Shown here: positions 27,019 to 34,644 of the stretch, piece after piece | Position numbering within the stretch: position 1 is the stretch's first letter | Layout of the letters: the number at the start of each line of letters is the position of its first letter | From: Rhodovibrionaceae bacterium | GTDB lineage: Bacteria; Pseudomonadota; Alphaproteobacteria; Kiloniellales; DSM-21159 | Reading direction: 5' to 3' | DNA: 34,644 nt | NCBI GenBank assembly: GCA_028285215.1 | Contig: JANQPZ010000023.1 | Location: 1-34,644, forward strand | The notes under the pieces: generated by a model | The model's database searches: none | The model's input: only the letters and a program-made list of their open reading frames with translations | Told to the model about the DNA's origin: nothing | Position numbers and translations under genes: made by a program

Positions 27019-29859
27019 TCAGAACGCCGATACGGTCGCGCGGCGGCGCTGCACCAGGACGACCAGCGCAAGCAGCAGCAGCGCCGGGAGATAGAAGATC
27101 TCTTTTGGCAGACGCTCGGCTGGAACCAAAACCTCCGTCACGGTGACCGGCACATCTCCGTAGAAGTCGAAGTCCCGCCACTGCGCCTCGTAGGGGGCGC
27201 CCGGAAGCGGCTCGTCCAGGGCAATCAACTGCCCCTCCTCCAGCTCCAGCGCCAGGCCCGTCACGGCTTCCAGGCGTGCGGCACCACCGCCGGGCGCTCC
27301 CAGATCCAGTGCCAGCGTGAGGCTGCGGATCTGATCGAAGTTCTGGAAGTCCGGCCCTTCCAGCCTGACGCGGACCTCCGATCCCTCCGGCTTGCTCTCG
27401 ATGGCCTGGAAGACCTGCTCGGCGGGAATCGTCTCGAAGGGGGGCTGCACCTGGTCCAACCAGTAACCGGGCCGGAAGAGCGTAAAGGCGACCAGCAGGA
27501 GAACGGCGGACTCCCAAAGGCGAGAGCGCGCAAAGAAGTAGCCCTGAGTCGCCGCGGCGAAGATCAGCATGGCGATCGTCGCCTTGATGAAGATCAGCAC
27601 AGCGCCGACCAGATCGACGCCGATCAGCAGAAGATCCGTATTGAAGATGAACAGGAAGGGCAGGATGACCGTGCGCAGGCTGTAGAAGAAGGCGGTGAAA
27701 CCGGTTCTGATCGGATCGCCGCCGGAGACGGCAGCGGCCGCGAAGGAGGCAAGGCCCACCGGCGGCGTCACGTCAGCCATGATACCGTAATAGAAAACGA
27801 AGAGATGCACGGCGATCAAAGGCACGATCAGACCATTTGCCGCCCCAAGCTCGACCACCACCGGTGCCATCAGAGAAGAGACCACGATGTAGTTGGCCGT
27901 CGTCGGCAGGCCCATGCCGAGGATCAGACTGATCAGAGCCGTGAAGACCAGGATCAGGATCAAACTGCCGCCGGAAATGAACTCGACGAACTCGGCCATC
28001 ACCTGGCCGATTCCGGTCAGCGTCACGGTGCCGACGATGATGCCGGCCGCCGCGGTCGCCACGGCGATGCCGATCATGTTGCGGGCGCCGGCGATCATGC
28101 CGGCAACCAGGTCGTTCACGCCCTCCACCGCCTGCCGGGCCATCTCGGCACCCGCGCCGCGGAAAAACGCCTTCAACGGTCGTTGGGTCAAGAGGATGAA
28201 GATCATGAGGGCCGTCGCCCAGAAGGCAGAGAGCCCGGGCGACTTCAGCTCCACCATCAGGAACCAGACCAACACGACGATGGGCAGCAAATAGTACAGG
28301 CCGGTCTTCACCACCTCGCCGGCCACCGGCAGCTTCACCACCTCGGCGTTGGGATCGTCCAGCTCGAGATCGGGATCGCGCGCAGCCAACCAGATCAGAC
28401 TCAGATAGACAGCTCCCAGAATCAGCACCACCGGCAACCAGGCGACCTCACCCACCACCGCCTGAATGGCGCGCAAGCCGTAGTAGGTGACCCCGGCCAG
28501 GATAAAGATCGACGAAACGATGATGCCTGTGCGGATCAACTGCGCCTTGAGCGGATGCACCACCGGCTTGGGCAGCGCCTGCATCTGCTGTTTCAAGGCC
28601 TCCAGATGCACCAGATAGAGCAGCGCAATATAGCTGATCGCTGCCGGCAGGAAGGCGTGCTTCACCACTTCCGCATAGGAAATCCCGACATATTCGACCA
28701 TCAGGAAGGCCGCCGCGCCCATCACCGGCGGCATGATCTGGCCGTTGACGGAGGAGCCCACCTCGACCGCCCCGGCGCGCTCCGGCGTGAAGCCGACCCG
28801 GCGCATCAGCGGGATCGTGAACGTGCCCGTGGTCACGACGTTGGCGATGGAGGAACCGGAAATCAGGCCGGTCATGGCCGAGGCCAGCACCGCCGCCTTG
28901 GCCGGCCCACCGCGCAGGTGGCCGAGCAGAGCGAAAGCGAGCTTGATGAAGTAGTTTCCGGCCCCGCCCTTATCGAGCAAGGAGCCGAACAGCACGAAGA
29001 GGAAAACGAAGGAACTGGAGACGCCGAGCGCGACGCCGAACACGCCCTCCGTCGTCAGATACATGTGGCTCATGGCCCGCTCGACCGAAGCGCCCTTCCA
29101 CTGGATCACCTCGGGAAAGGCCGGCGAGTTGCCAAAGAAGACATAGGCCAAGAAGACCAGGGCCACGATCATCAAAGGTGGCCCGAGACTGCGGCGCGTC
29201 GCCTCCAACAGCATCACCAGGCCGATGCCGGCGATCGTCAGATCGTACCAGGTCGACAAACCCGGTCGCTCGGCCAGCGCCGCATAGAAGAGGTAAAGAT
29301 AGGCGCCGCAGAAGGCCCCTGTCAGCGCCAGCAGCCAGTCGAGCGCCGGCACGCGATCGCGCGCCTTGTCCGATGTGGCGAGGCAGACCAGCAAAAGCGC
29401 CAGTGCCGGCCCGAAATAGCGTGGCTGGCTGAATAGTCCGGCAAGCGCGCTGCCCACGGTCGCTTCGCCATCCAGGGCAGCCGCCAGCAACAAGATCAGC
29501 AAACAGGATGCCAGTCCGATGATCAGGCCCGTCGCCAGGCGCTGCGCAAGGCCGCCGGACCGCATCCTCCCCGAGGCCGGAAAGGCGGTAAAGGCCAGAA
29601 AGAGCGCAAAACCCAAGTGGATCGAACGCGTCTCGGTATCGTTCAGGACGACCGGTAGCCCGAGACCGCCCTGCACCAGGAACGGCAGGGGCGACGCGAT
29701 CCAAAGCTGAAACAGCGACCAGATAAAGGCGACGGCAGCCAGCAACACGCCGATAGAACCCGGAACGCTGCGCGCGCCGGTATCGGTCGAGGCGACCAGA
29801 TCCGCCAAATCCTCATCGGACAAGGCCCGATCAACAGGCTGTCCCTGGCTGTTCGACAT
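27019..29859 (-). CDS. TRAP transporter fused permease (DctQ-DctM type, TAXI-linked)
   Basis: Inner-membrane sodium- or proton-driven permease, about 946 residues, with small (DctQ-like, about 35-240) and large (DctM-like, 240-800) parts in one chain. Conserved DctM stretches are MTGLISGSSIANVVTTG (329-345), SVNGQIMPPVMGAAAFLMVEY (370-390), GMGLPTTANYIV (648-659) and YGIMADVTPPVGLASFAAAA (691-710). After the last transporter helices comes a soluble C-terminal domain (about 800-918) with a final membrane helix (921-937), resembling the DUF3394 extension of some TAXI permeases. ATG at 29859 is preferred over 29913. The gene lies 264 bp after the TAXI binding protein. Confidence 0.93.
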   Translation of the reverse strand: MSNSQGQPVDRALSDEDLADLVASTDTGARSVPGSIGVLLAAVAFIWSLFQLWIASPLPFLVQGGLGLPVVLNDTETRSIHLGFALFLAFTAFPASGRMRSGGLAQRLATGLIIGLASCLLILLLAAALDGEATVGSALAGLFSQPRYFGPALALLLVCLATSDKARDRVPALDWLLALTGAFCGAYLYLFYAALAERPGLSTWYDLTIAGIGLVMLLEATRRSLGPPLMIVALVFLAYVFFGNSPAFPEVIQWKGASVERAMSHMYLTTEGVFGVALGVSSSFVFLFVLFGSLLDKGGAGNYFIKLAFALLGHLRGGPAKAAVLASAMTGLISGSSIANVVTTGTFTIPLMRRVGFTPERAGAVEVGSSVNGQIMPPVMGAAAFLMVEYVGISYAEVVKHAFLPAAISYIALLYLVHLEALKQQMQALPKPVVHPLKAQLIRTGIIVSSIFILAGVTYYGLRAIQAVVGEVAWLPVVLILGAVYLSLIWLAARDPDLELDDPNAEVVKLPVAGEVVKTGLYYLLPIVVLVWFLMVELKSPGLSAFWATALMIFILLTQRPLKAFFRGAGAEMARQAVEGVNDLVAGMIAGARNMIGIAVATAAAGIIVGTVTLTGIGQVMAEFVEFISGGSLILILVFTALISLILGMGLPTTANYIVVSSLMAPVVVELGAANGLIVPLIAVHLFVFYYGIMADVTPPVGLASFAAAAVSGGDPIRTGFTAFFYSLRTVILPFLFIFNTDLLLIGVDLVGAVLIFIKATIAMLIFAAATQGYFFARSRLWESAVLLLVAFTLFRPGYWLDQVQPPFETIPAEQVFQAIESKPEGSEVRVRLEGPDFQNFDQIRSLTLALDLGAPGGGAARLEAVTGLALELEEGQLIALDEPLPGAPYEAQWRDFDFYGDVPVTVTEVLVPAERLPKEIFYLPALLLLALVVLVQRRRATVSAF

Positions 29860-30070
29860 ATTCCCGATCCCCCCGACTCCGACGCCCCTTTGCGGCGTGC
29901 CGCTCTCCCTCAAGCCGATACGGCGGATACGCCCCGTTTTCGGGTGTCGGATCGCGCCTGCTATCGAGCGTTACAGCGGATATCAAAAAAGACAAACGCA
30001 AAAAATGACAGTCTATAAAAGACCCGCACCAAGATAACGCAAAGAGCTTGGGCAGATGAGAAGACGGCGA

Positions 30071-30108
30071 TTCGCGGGCGAGCAGCACTATCGGCACCCG
30101 CCCGCGAA
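30071..30108 (-). terminator. Intercistronic stem-loop after the TAXI binding-protein gene
   Basis: Perfect 10-bp arms TTCGCGGGCG (30071-30080) and CGCCCGCGAA (30099-30108) around an 18-nt loop, beginning 16 nt after the binding-protein stop. Such structures commonly protect the binding-protein message and reduce read-through, giving more binding protein than permease. T-rich stretches follow in the minus direction (around 30010-29985) but not next to the stem. Confidence 0.6.
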
Positions 30109-30123
30109 AGCCGCAGGCCCGCG

Positions 30124-31107
30124 TTACATCATGCCGGCTTCTTTGTAGTAGCGCTCGGCTCCGGGATGCAGGGGCGCCGAGAGGCCATCGGAGATCATCT
30201 CCTCCTTCGTCAGATTGGCGAAGGCCGGATGCAGTGCCTTGAAGTCTTCGAAGTTCTCGAACACGGCCTTGACCAGTTCGTAGACCACTTCATCCGCCAC
30301 ATCGGCGCGCGTGACGAAGGTGGCACCAACGCCGAAGGTCTGGGTGTCGGCATCGCTCCCGCGGTACATGCCGCCGGGAATCGTGGCCGTCCGATAGTAG
30401 CTGTGCTGCTCGACCAGCCCGTCGACGGTGGGGCCGGCGACCTCCACCAACATGGATTCGCAAGCGGTCGTCGCCTCCTGAATCGAGCCTGACGGATGGC
30501 CGACGGTGTAGATCATGGCGTCGATCTTATTGTCGCAGAGCGCCTGGCTCTGTTCCGCAGCCTTCAGCTCGGAAGCCAAGGCGAAATCGCTCATCTCCCA
30601 GCCATAGGCCTGCATGACGACTTCCATCGTACCGCGCTGGCCGGAACCGGGGTTGCCGATGTTGACGCGTTTGCCCTTCAGGTCCTCGAAGGTTTCGATA
30701 CCGGAGTCGGCCCGCGCCACCACGGTGAAGGGTTCCGGGTGCACCGAAAAGACCGCGCGAAGCTCTTCGAACGGACCCTGCTCCTCGAACCGAGTGGTGC
30801 CGTTAAAGGCATGATACTGCCAATCCGACTGAGCGACACCGAACTCCAGCTCACCGGCTCGGATTGTGTTGATGTTGTAAACAGAGCCGCCGGTCGACTC
30901 AACGGAGCAGCGGATGCCGTGGTCCTTGCGGTTTCGGTTGACCAGACGGCAGATCGCACCGCCTGTCGGATAGTAGACGCCGGTCACGCCGCCGGTGCCG
31001 ATCGAGATGAACTGTTGCTCTTGGGCGGCAGCACCGCCGGCCGCAGCGGCCAAGTAGGCGCCAGTGGCCAGCGCGACGGCCGCACCAGTCAGAACGAGTT
31101 TGCGCAT
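30124..31107 (-). CDS. TAXI-family TRAP transporter solute-binding protein
   Basis: Periplasmic binding protein, 327 residues, with a Sec signal peptide ([20 protein letters not shown], cleavage after AAA near residue 28). The TAXI start motif [51 protein letters not shown] and [20 protein letters not shown] are the family hallmarks. TAXI proteins are known mainly for glutamate/aromatic or other organic-anion substrates and few have been characterised; the ligand here is not evident. The ATG follows GGGAG and AAGG. The BKACE gene lies 293 bp upstream on the same strand. Confidence 0.94.
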   Translation of the reverse strand: MRKLVLTGAAVALATGAYLAAAAGGAAAQEQQFISIGTGGVTGVYYPTGGAICRLVNRNRKDHGIRCSVESTGGSVYNINTIRAGELEFGVAQSDWQYHAFNGTTRFEEQGPFEELRAVFSVHPEPFTVVARADSGIETFEDLKGKRVNIGNPGSGQRGTMEVVMQAYGWEMSDFALASELKAAEQSQALCDNKIDAMIYTVGHPSGSIQEATTACESMLVEVAGPTVDGLVEQHSYYRTATIPGGMYRGSDADTQTFGVGATFVTRADVADEVVYELVKAVFENFEDFKALHPAFANLTKEEMISDGLSAPLHPGAERYYKEAGMM

Positions 31108-31195
31108 CGTCCTTCAGCTCCCTGATTGGATAGAATTCGTTTTTGCGGGTTGCCGGTGGGTCTTTGCCTCCCGTCGGGCCCACCCCGTCCCGACT

Positions 31196-31243
31196 CCGGC
31201 CTGCCGTACCGGCAGGGCCGGCGGCACCGCCCAAAGCGGCGCC
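31196..31243 (-). promoter_or_regulatory. Two tandem stable hairpins between the BKACE and TAXI genes
   Basis: 31196-31221 folds as an 11-bp stem with one bulged G and the loop TAC (core CTGCCG-TAC-CGGCAG, flanked by CCGG arms). 31223-31243 has 8-bp arms with one mismatch and a 5-nt loop. Both lie in the 293-bp gap 5' of the TAXI gene; no gene is seen in that gap. They may be RNA processing or attenuation elements that set the ratio of enzymes to transporter. Confidence 0.45.
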
Positions 31244-31400
31244 GGGCATCTCCCTTTGCGTTACGTCACCTCCACCTGCTGGGGGCTGAAGCCGTTAGCC
31301 GGCCTTACGCCTTTTCAACCCCGATTGCCTGCATTGAACACCTATTCGGTGCAGTTGACCAGAGCATGATCGGGCTGAACGAAAACCTGAAGACCCGCGC

Positions 31401-32267
31401 TCAAGATTCGGCACGTAACAGCCGAACCTGCGCCGCCGTCGCCAAAGGGCGGCCCAGCCGCCGGACGCTCTCGGCCAACTGCCCAACCACGGCGGCATTA
31501 TCGGCCGCCGTACTGCCATCCGGCAGCAGCAAGTTGTTCTCGAAGCCCACGCGGGCGTGCCCGCCGAGGGCCGCAGCCGTCAAGGCGGCGGCGGCCTCCT
31601 TCGGTCCGAAGGCACAGACAGACCAGGGGTCGGGCGCCTCAAGCGCAGCCAAGAAAGGCAGCAGATCGGAGGGTTCGGAGCGCTGCCCGGCGGCATAGCG
31701 CCCCAACACGAACAGAAGAAACTGAGGCCCGGCCGGCAGGATCCCCCGCTCGCGCAGTGCGCCGAAGCGTCGCAGATCCTCTGCGTCATAGAGAATGAAC
31801 TGCGCCTGAACACCAGCCTCTGCCACCCAGGCAAAGAAGCGCGCCGCCTCGGCCTCGCTTTCGGCGTCCGGGATCAACTCGCGCAAGGCGAAGCTGGCCG
31901 CTTCCGGACGCAGTCGGCGCACGCAGTCCATTTGCGCCGCCGGAGCGTAGCGACCCACAGCCTCCGTGGTGATCTGGACGACGAGATCCTCACCGACAGC
32001 CGCCCGAATCGCTTCCGTAGCAGCCAGATAGCGGCCGACGTCGAGCGAATGCTGGCCTTCTGCGTCGCGGACATGCAGATGGATTATAGAGGCGCCGGCC
32101 GCGGCACAGGCCTTTGCCGTTTCGGCCAGTTCCTCCGGCTCGATCGGCAGCGCCGGATGATCGGCCTTGGTCTTGCGCGCACCGTTGGGCGCGACGGCCA
32201 GAACCAAGGGCTGCCAATCGGCAGGCGCGGAAGCCGGGCCCTCACTCTTCAGCGGACGAACCGACAT
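31401..32267 (-). CDS. BKACE-family beta-keto acid cleavage enzyme (Kce-like)
   Basis: 288-residue zinc-dependent TIM-barrel enzyme of the family once called DUF849. Members condense a beta-keto acid with acetyl-CoA to give acetoacetate and a new acyl-CoA; 3-keto-5-aminohexanoate and dehydrocarnitine are known substrates. Metal ligands His63 and His65 are in IIHLHVRD, and Glu243 in RVGFENNLLLPDG completes the usual set. The N-terminal VLAVAPNGARKTKADHPALP is standard. The start ATG overlaps the aminotransferase stop by one base (TGATG), so the two are translationally coupled and probably act in sequence. The substrate specificity is not predictable from sequence alone. Confidence 0.9.
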   Translation of the reverse strand: MSVRPLKSEGPASAPADWQPLVLAVAPNGARKTKADHPALPIEPEELAETAKACAAAGASIIHLHVRDAEGQHSLDVGRYLAATEAIRAAVGEDLVVQITTEAVGRYAPAAQMDCVRRLRPEAASFALRELIPDAESEAEAARFFAWVAEAGVQAQFILYDAEDLRRFGALRERGILPAGPQFLLFVLGRYAAGQRSEPSDLLPFLAALEAPDPWSVCAFGPKEAAAALTAAALGGHARVGFENNLLLPDGSTAADNAAVVGQLAESVRRLGRPLATAAQVRLLRAES

Positions 32268-33598
32268 CACGCTGCCGCAGGGAAGGCGGCGTCGAGGGCC
32301 GCAGCAAGCTTCTCCACGAGTTCCTCGATCTGGCCGTCCGAGATAATGAAGGGTGGCGCGAGCAGAACATGATCGCCACGCACGCCGTCGGCCGTGCCGC
32401 CATTGGGATAGCACATCAGTCCGCGGGCCATGGCTTCGGCCTTCACCCTCGCGTGCAGCTTGTACTGTGGATCGAACGGCGCCTTGCTCGCACGGTCTTC
32501 GACCAACTCCAGTGCCAGGAACAGTCCGCGCCCCCGGATATCCCCGATGTAACGATGGTTGCCGAAGCGCGCCTCCAAGGCGGCGCGCAGTGCCGCGCCT
32601 TGCGTCCGCACCCGCTCCAGCAGGCCCTCGCGTTCAATGGCGTGCTGTACGGCCAAGCCGCCGGCACAGGCCGTCGGATGACCGATATAGGTGAAACCGT
32701 GCTGGAAACTGCCGGAGCCGCCGGCCAAGGTCTCGACAATCTCCCCTGAAATCAGGCAGGCGCCAATCGGCTGGTATCCGGCGCCCAGTCCCTTCGCGCA
32801 GGTCAGCAGATCTGGACTGATGCCGTCTTCGGCACAGGCAAAGAGGTGGCCGGTGCGGCCCATGCCGGACATCACCTCGTCCAGGATCAGCAGAACGCCG
32901 TAGCGGTCGCAGATTTCCCGGATCCGCTTCAGGTAGCCGGGCACCGGTGCCAGGGCACCGGCCGTGGCGCCGACCACCGTTTCGGCAACGAAGCCGATCA
33001 CCGTCTCGGGCCCGAGCCGACGGATCGCCGCCTCCAGCTCGTCGGCAGCGCGCAGCCCGTAGTCTAGGTCCTGCTCCTCCGGCCGCTTCTCCCGGTAGGG
33101 GTAGCAGGGTGCAATCTGCGTGCTCGGCATCAAGAGCGGCTCGTAAACGGCACGGCGCCCGGGATTTCCGCCAATCGACAGGGTGGCGAGGGTGTTGCCG
33201 TGGTACGATTGCCGACGAGAGATGAAGTTAACGCGCTGCGGCTCGCCCTTCTCCACCCAGTAGCTTCGTGCCAGCTTCAACGCCGTCTCGTTCGCCTCTG
33301 AACCGCCGGAGAGGAAATACACCTTCTCCAGCCCTTCGGGCGCGCGAGTCACAAGGTGTTCGGCGAGCGCCTCGGCCGGCTCGTTGGTGAAGAAGCCCGA
33401 ATGCGTATAGGGCAAGCGGTCCAGCTGCGCCTTGATCGCCTCGACCACGCTCTTGTGGCTGTGCCCCAGGCAGGACACCGCAGCCCCGCCCGAGGCATCC
33501 AGATACCGCTGCCCTTTGGCGTCGATCACATAGGGACCGTCACCGGCAACGGCGACCGGATAACTGTGGACAAACTGGCGATGCAGGATATGGCTCAT
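32267..33598 (-). CDS. Class III pyridoxal-phosphate aminotransferase
   Basis: Omega-amino-acid type transaminase, 443 residues of fold type I. Visible features: GHSHKSVVEAI near the N-terminus, SGGSEANETALKLAR (97-111) for phosphate binding, Asp240 in LILDEVMSGMGRTG which contacts the pyridine nitrogen, and the Schiff-base Lys269 (TCAKGLGAGYQPIGA). The C-terminal half contains IRGRGLFLALELVEDR. Relatives act on beta-alanine, GABA, diamines or amines with pyruvate. The one-base overlap with BKACE suggests it makes the beta-keto acid from a beta-amino acid. First gene of the minus-strand unit, divergent from apt. Confidence 0.93.
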   Translation of the reverse strand: MSHILHRQFVHSYPVAVAGDGPYVIDAKGQRYLDASGGAAVSCLGHSHKSVVEAIKAQLDRLPYTHSGFFTNEPAEALAEHLVTRAPEGLEKVYFLSGGSEANETALKLARSYWVEKGEPQRVNFISRRQSYHGNTLATLSIGGNPGRRAVYEPLLMPSTQIAPCYPYREKRPEEQDLDYGLRAADELEAAIRRLGPETVIGFVAETVVGATAGALAPVPGYLKRIREICDRYGVLLILDEVMSGMGRTGHLFACAEDGISPDLLTCAKGLGAGYQPIGACLISGEIVETLAGGSGSFQHGFTYIGHPTACAGGLAVQHAIEREGLLERVRTQGAALRAALEARFGNHRYIGDIRGRGLFLALELVEDRASKAPFDPQYKLHARVKAEAMARGLMCYPNGGTADGVRGDHVLLAPPFIISDGQIEELVEKLAAALDAAFPAAA

Positions 33599-33758
33599 CG
33601 GCTCCGGAGCTTACCCGCGCAGCCGCCTGCGGCAAGCGTCAATTGCGAGCCGGCCCCATGCACGTTAGCTTGCTGCGCTGCACTGCAGTTCGCTCTCCCC
33701 GCCTCACTCCTCTTCGGCCTCTCGTTTCATCTGGCCAAGACCAACAGCGATACAGGAC

Positions 33759-34274
33759 ATGGACCTCAAGGCGCACATCCGTAAGGTTCCGGACTTCCCC
33801 AAACCCGGCATTCTCTTCTATGACATCTCCACGCTTCTGATGCATCCCGCCGCCTGGCGGCACACGGTGGAAGCACTGGGCGCCGCGATCCGACCGCACG
33901 AACCGGACTTGTTGGTCGGTATCGAATCCAGAGGCTTCCTGACGGCAGCGCCCTTGGCGCTTCACCTGGGGCTCGGCTTCATCATGGTCCGCAAGAAGGG
34001 CAAGCTCCCCGGCGCAACGACCAGCTATACCTACGACCTCGAGTACGGCACCGACACGCTTGAGATTCAGGCAGACGCGGTGAAGCCGGGCCAACGCGTG
34101 GTCGTTCTCGACGACCTCCTCGCGACGGGAGGCACCATGCGCGCAACGGTCGATCTGCTGCGCAAACAAGACGCGAAGGTCTCCGGCGTCGGCTGCGTCA
34201 TCGAGCTGAGCTTCTTGGGGGGCAGAAAACTGCTGGACGTTCCCGTCGCGAGCCTTGTGTCCTACGACAGCTGA
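33759..34274 (+). CDS. apt: Adenine phosphoribosyltransferase
   Basis: Purine-salvage enzyme, 171 residues, usual length: adenine plus PRPP gives AMP and pyrophosphate. It begins [22 protein letters not shown]; the PRPP-binding loop [13 protein letters not shown] spans 114-126, and ESRGF (56-60) and RKKGKLPG are characteristic. AGGA lies just before the ATG. It stands alone, divergent from the aminotransferase gene with about 160 bp between; no specific site was identified there. Confidence 0.96.
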   Translation: MDLKAHIRKVPDFPKPGILFYDISTLLMHPAAWRHTVEALGAAIRPHEPDLLVGIESRGFLTAAPLALHLGLGFIMVRKKGKLPGATTSYTYDLEYGTDTLEIQADAVKPGQRVVVLDDLLATGGTMRATVDLLRKQDAKVSGVGCVIELSFLGGRKLLDVPVASLVSYDS

Positions 34275-34370
34275 GCAAGCCCCGTCGCCTTGAGCTTTTG
34301 CGGCATCTGCTCGCGAGATCGTCTCAGACAGTGACGTAGAACTCAACGAATCTATTACCTTGGAGCGTAT

Positions 34371-34386
34371 TTAATTTGTCATTAAC
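34371..34386 (+). promoter_or_regulatory. CtrA binding site (TTAA-N7-TTAAC) upstream of the right-edge gene
   Basis: TTAA-TTTGTCA-TTAAC matches the full CtrA consensus, about 93 bp upstream of the membrane-anchored gene at 34479. A half-site TTAACC lies at 34455-34460. It overlaps a -35-like TTGTCA (34376-34381), the usual place for CtrA activation. A small hairpin TACTTC-GCTTG-GAAGTA (34399-34415) follows. Confidence 0.6.
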
Positions 34387-34478
34387 ACGCAACACGGATA
34401 CTTCGCTTGGAAGTAGCGTCTGCGCCCGGCCTTTTATCGTAGAGTGCTCCGGGTTTAACCTGCGCCTTGGGCAGATGA

Positions 34479-34644
34479 ATGGAGCTCTCTCTAGCCACAG
34501 CGTTCACAGCGGTCCTTACTTGCGGTCTCGGGCTGCTGCTTGGCGCCATGGCGCACCGTCTGTGGACTCACCGGAGGTTCGGTGCGACTGAAACGGCAAG
34601 GCCTCAGTCCGACTTCGGCGAAGATCTTGCTCGCTTCCGCGACG
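34479..34644 (+). CDS. Membrane-anchored protein of unknown function, cut by the window edge
   Basis: Only the first 55 codons are present. The product starts with MELSLATAFTAVLTCGLGL, a single hydrophobic segment (about 3-27) that ends in a basic stretch (HRLWTHRRFG), then polar sequence with acidic residues. This suggests one N-terminal transmembrane anchor with the rest in the cytoplasm. The ribosome binding site is weak. ATG at 34475 opens a different frame that ends at 34591 and is less convincing. The CtrA box upstream suggests a cell-cycle, motility or envelope role, but the family cannot be recognised from this fragment. Confidence 0.45.
   Translation, partial: MELSLATAFTAVLTCGLGLLLGAMAHRLWTHRRFGATETARPQSDFGEDLARFRD

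Noticed and set aside
26872..29436. Very long open frame (854 codons) on the plus strand opposite the TRAP permease
   Set aside because: Composition is dominated by Gln, Asp, His and Arg with no domain; it is the antisense image of a GC-rich gene whose minus-strand product is an unmistakable TRAP permease.
29985..30010. T-rich runs on the minus strand as an intrinsic terminator before the permease
   Set aside because: The only stem directly before them is four base pairs (GTCT/AGAC); the strong stem is about 60 nt earlier.
33678..33688. CTGCA-C-TGCAG palindrome between the aminotransferase gene and apt
   Set aside because: Short, GC-rich and not near a recognisable promoter; expected by chance.

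Overview
The window looks like chromosomal DNA of a high-GC alphaproteobacterium, most likely of the Rhodospirillales/Kiloniellales kind. This rests on gene content: a CpdR-type cell-cycle response regulator beside an N-formylglutamate amidohydrolase, the order carA (divergent) - yqeY - dnaG - rpoD, a DUF2336 protein, TAXI-type TRAP transport, and two full matches to the CtrA binding motif TTAA-N7-TTAAC in promoter regions. There are no insertion sequences, phage genes or CRISPR arrays. The genus is not determined.

Region 1 (1-13421) is a catabolic and uptake block. The minus strand carries a GntR/FadR regulator (cut by the left edge), a PaaG-like enoyl-CoA hydratase/isomerase, a DmdC-type acyl-CoA dehydrogenase, an SDR dehydrogenase and an acyl-CoA synthetase. 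Divergent from these, the plus strand carries a complete Liv-type ABC importer (ATPase, two permeases, binding protein, second ATPase) ending in a long-chain-type acyl-CoA ligase. Together they suggest import of a carboxylic acid, activation to a CoA thioester and beta-oxidation-like breakdown. The same 11-mer, TGTCGGACAAA, lies upstream of the regulator and in the divergent promoter region, and fits the FadR-family operator pattern.

Region 2 (13678-18058) is mostly housekeeping: tRNA-Val(GAC), cpdR, an N-formylglutamate amidohydrolase, a GNAT acetyltransferase, carA and a YqeY-like protein. Region 3 (18196-22411) is the macromolecular-synthesis segment: dnaG, whose zinc site has lost most of its ligands, and rpoD, which has a repeat-bearing acidic insert.

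Region 4 (22588-26531) holds little-known genes: a DUF2336 protein with a CtrA box upstream, a periplasmic rhodanese, an orphan lipoprotein with an AT-rich upstream region, and a histidine-rich DUF6969-like protein.

Region 5 (26580-33598, minus strand) reads as one transcription unit: class III aminotransferase, BKACE-family beta-keto acid cleavage enzyme (start and stop overlap), TAXI binding protein, fused TRAP permease, universal stress protein. It suggests uptake and breakdown of an amine-bearing acid, possibly a beta-amino acid, through a beta-keto acid to acetoacetate and an acyl-CoA. This is the best candidate here for an undescribed pathway.

Region 6 (33759-34644) has apt, then a CtrA box in front of a membrane-anchored protein cut by the right edge.
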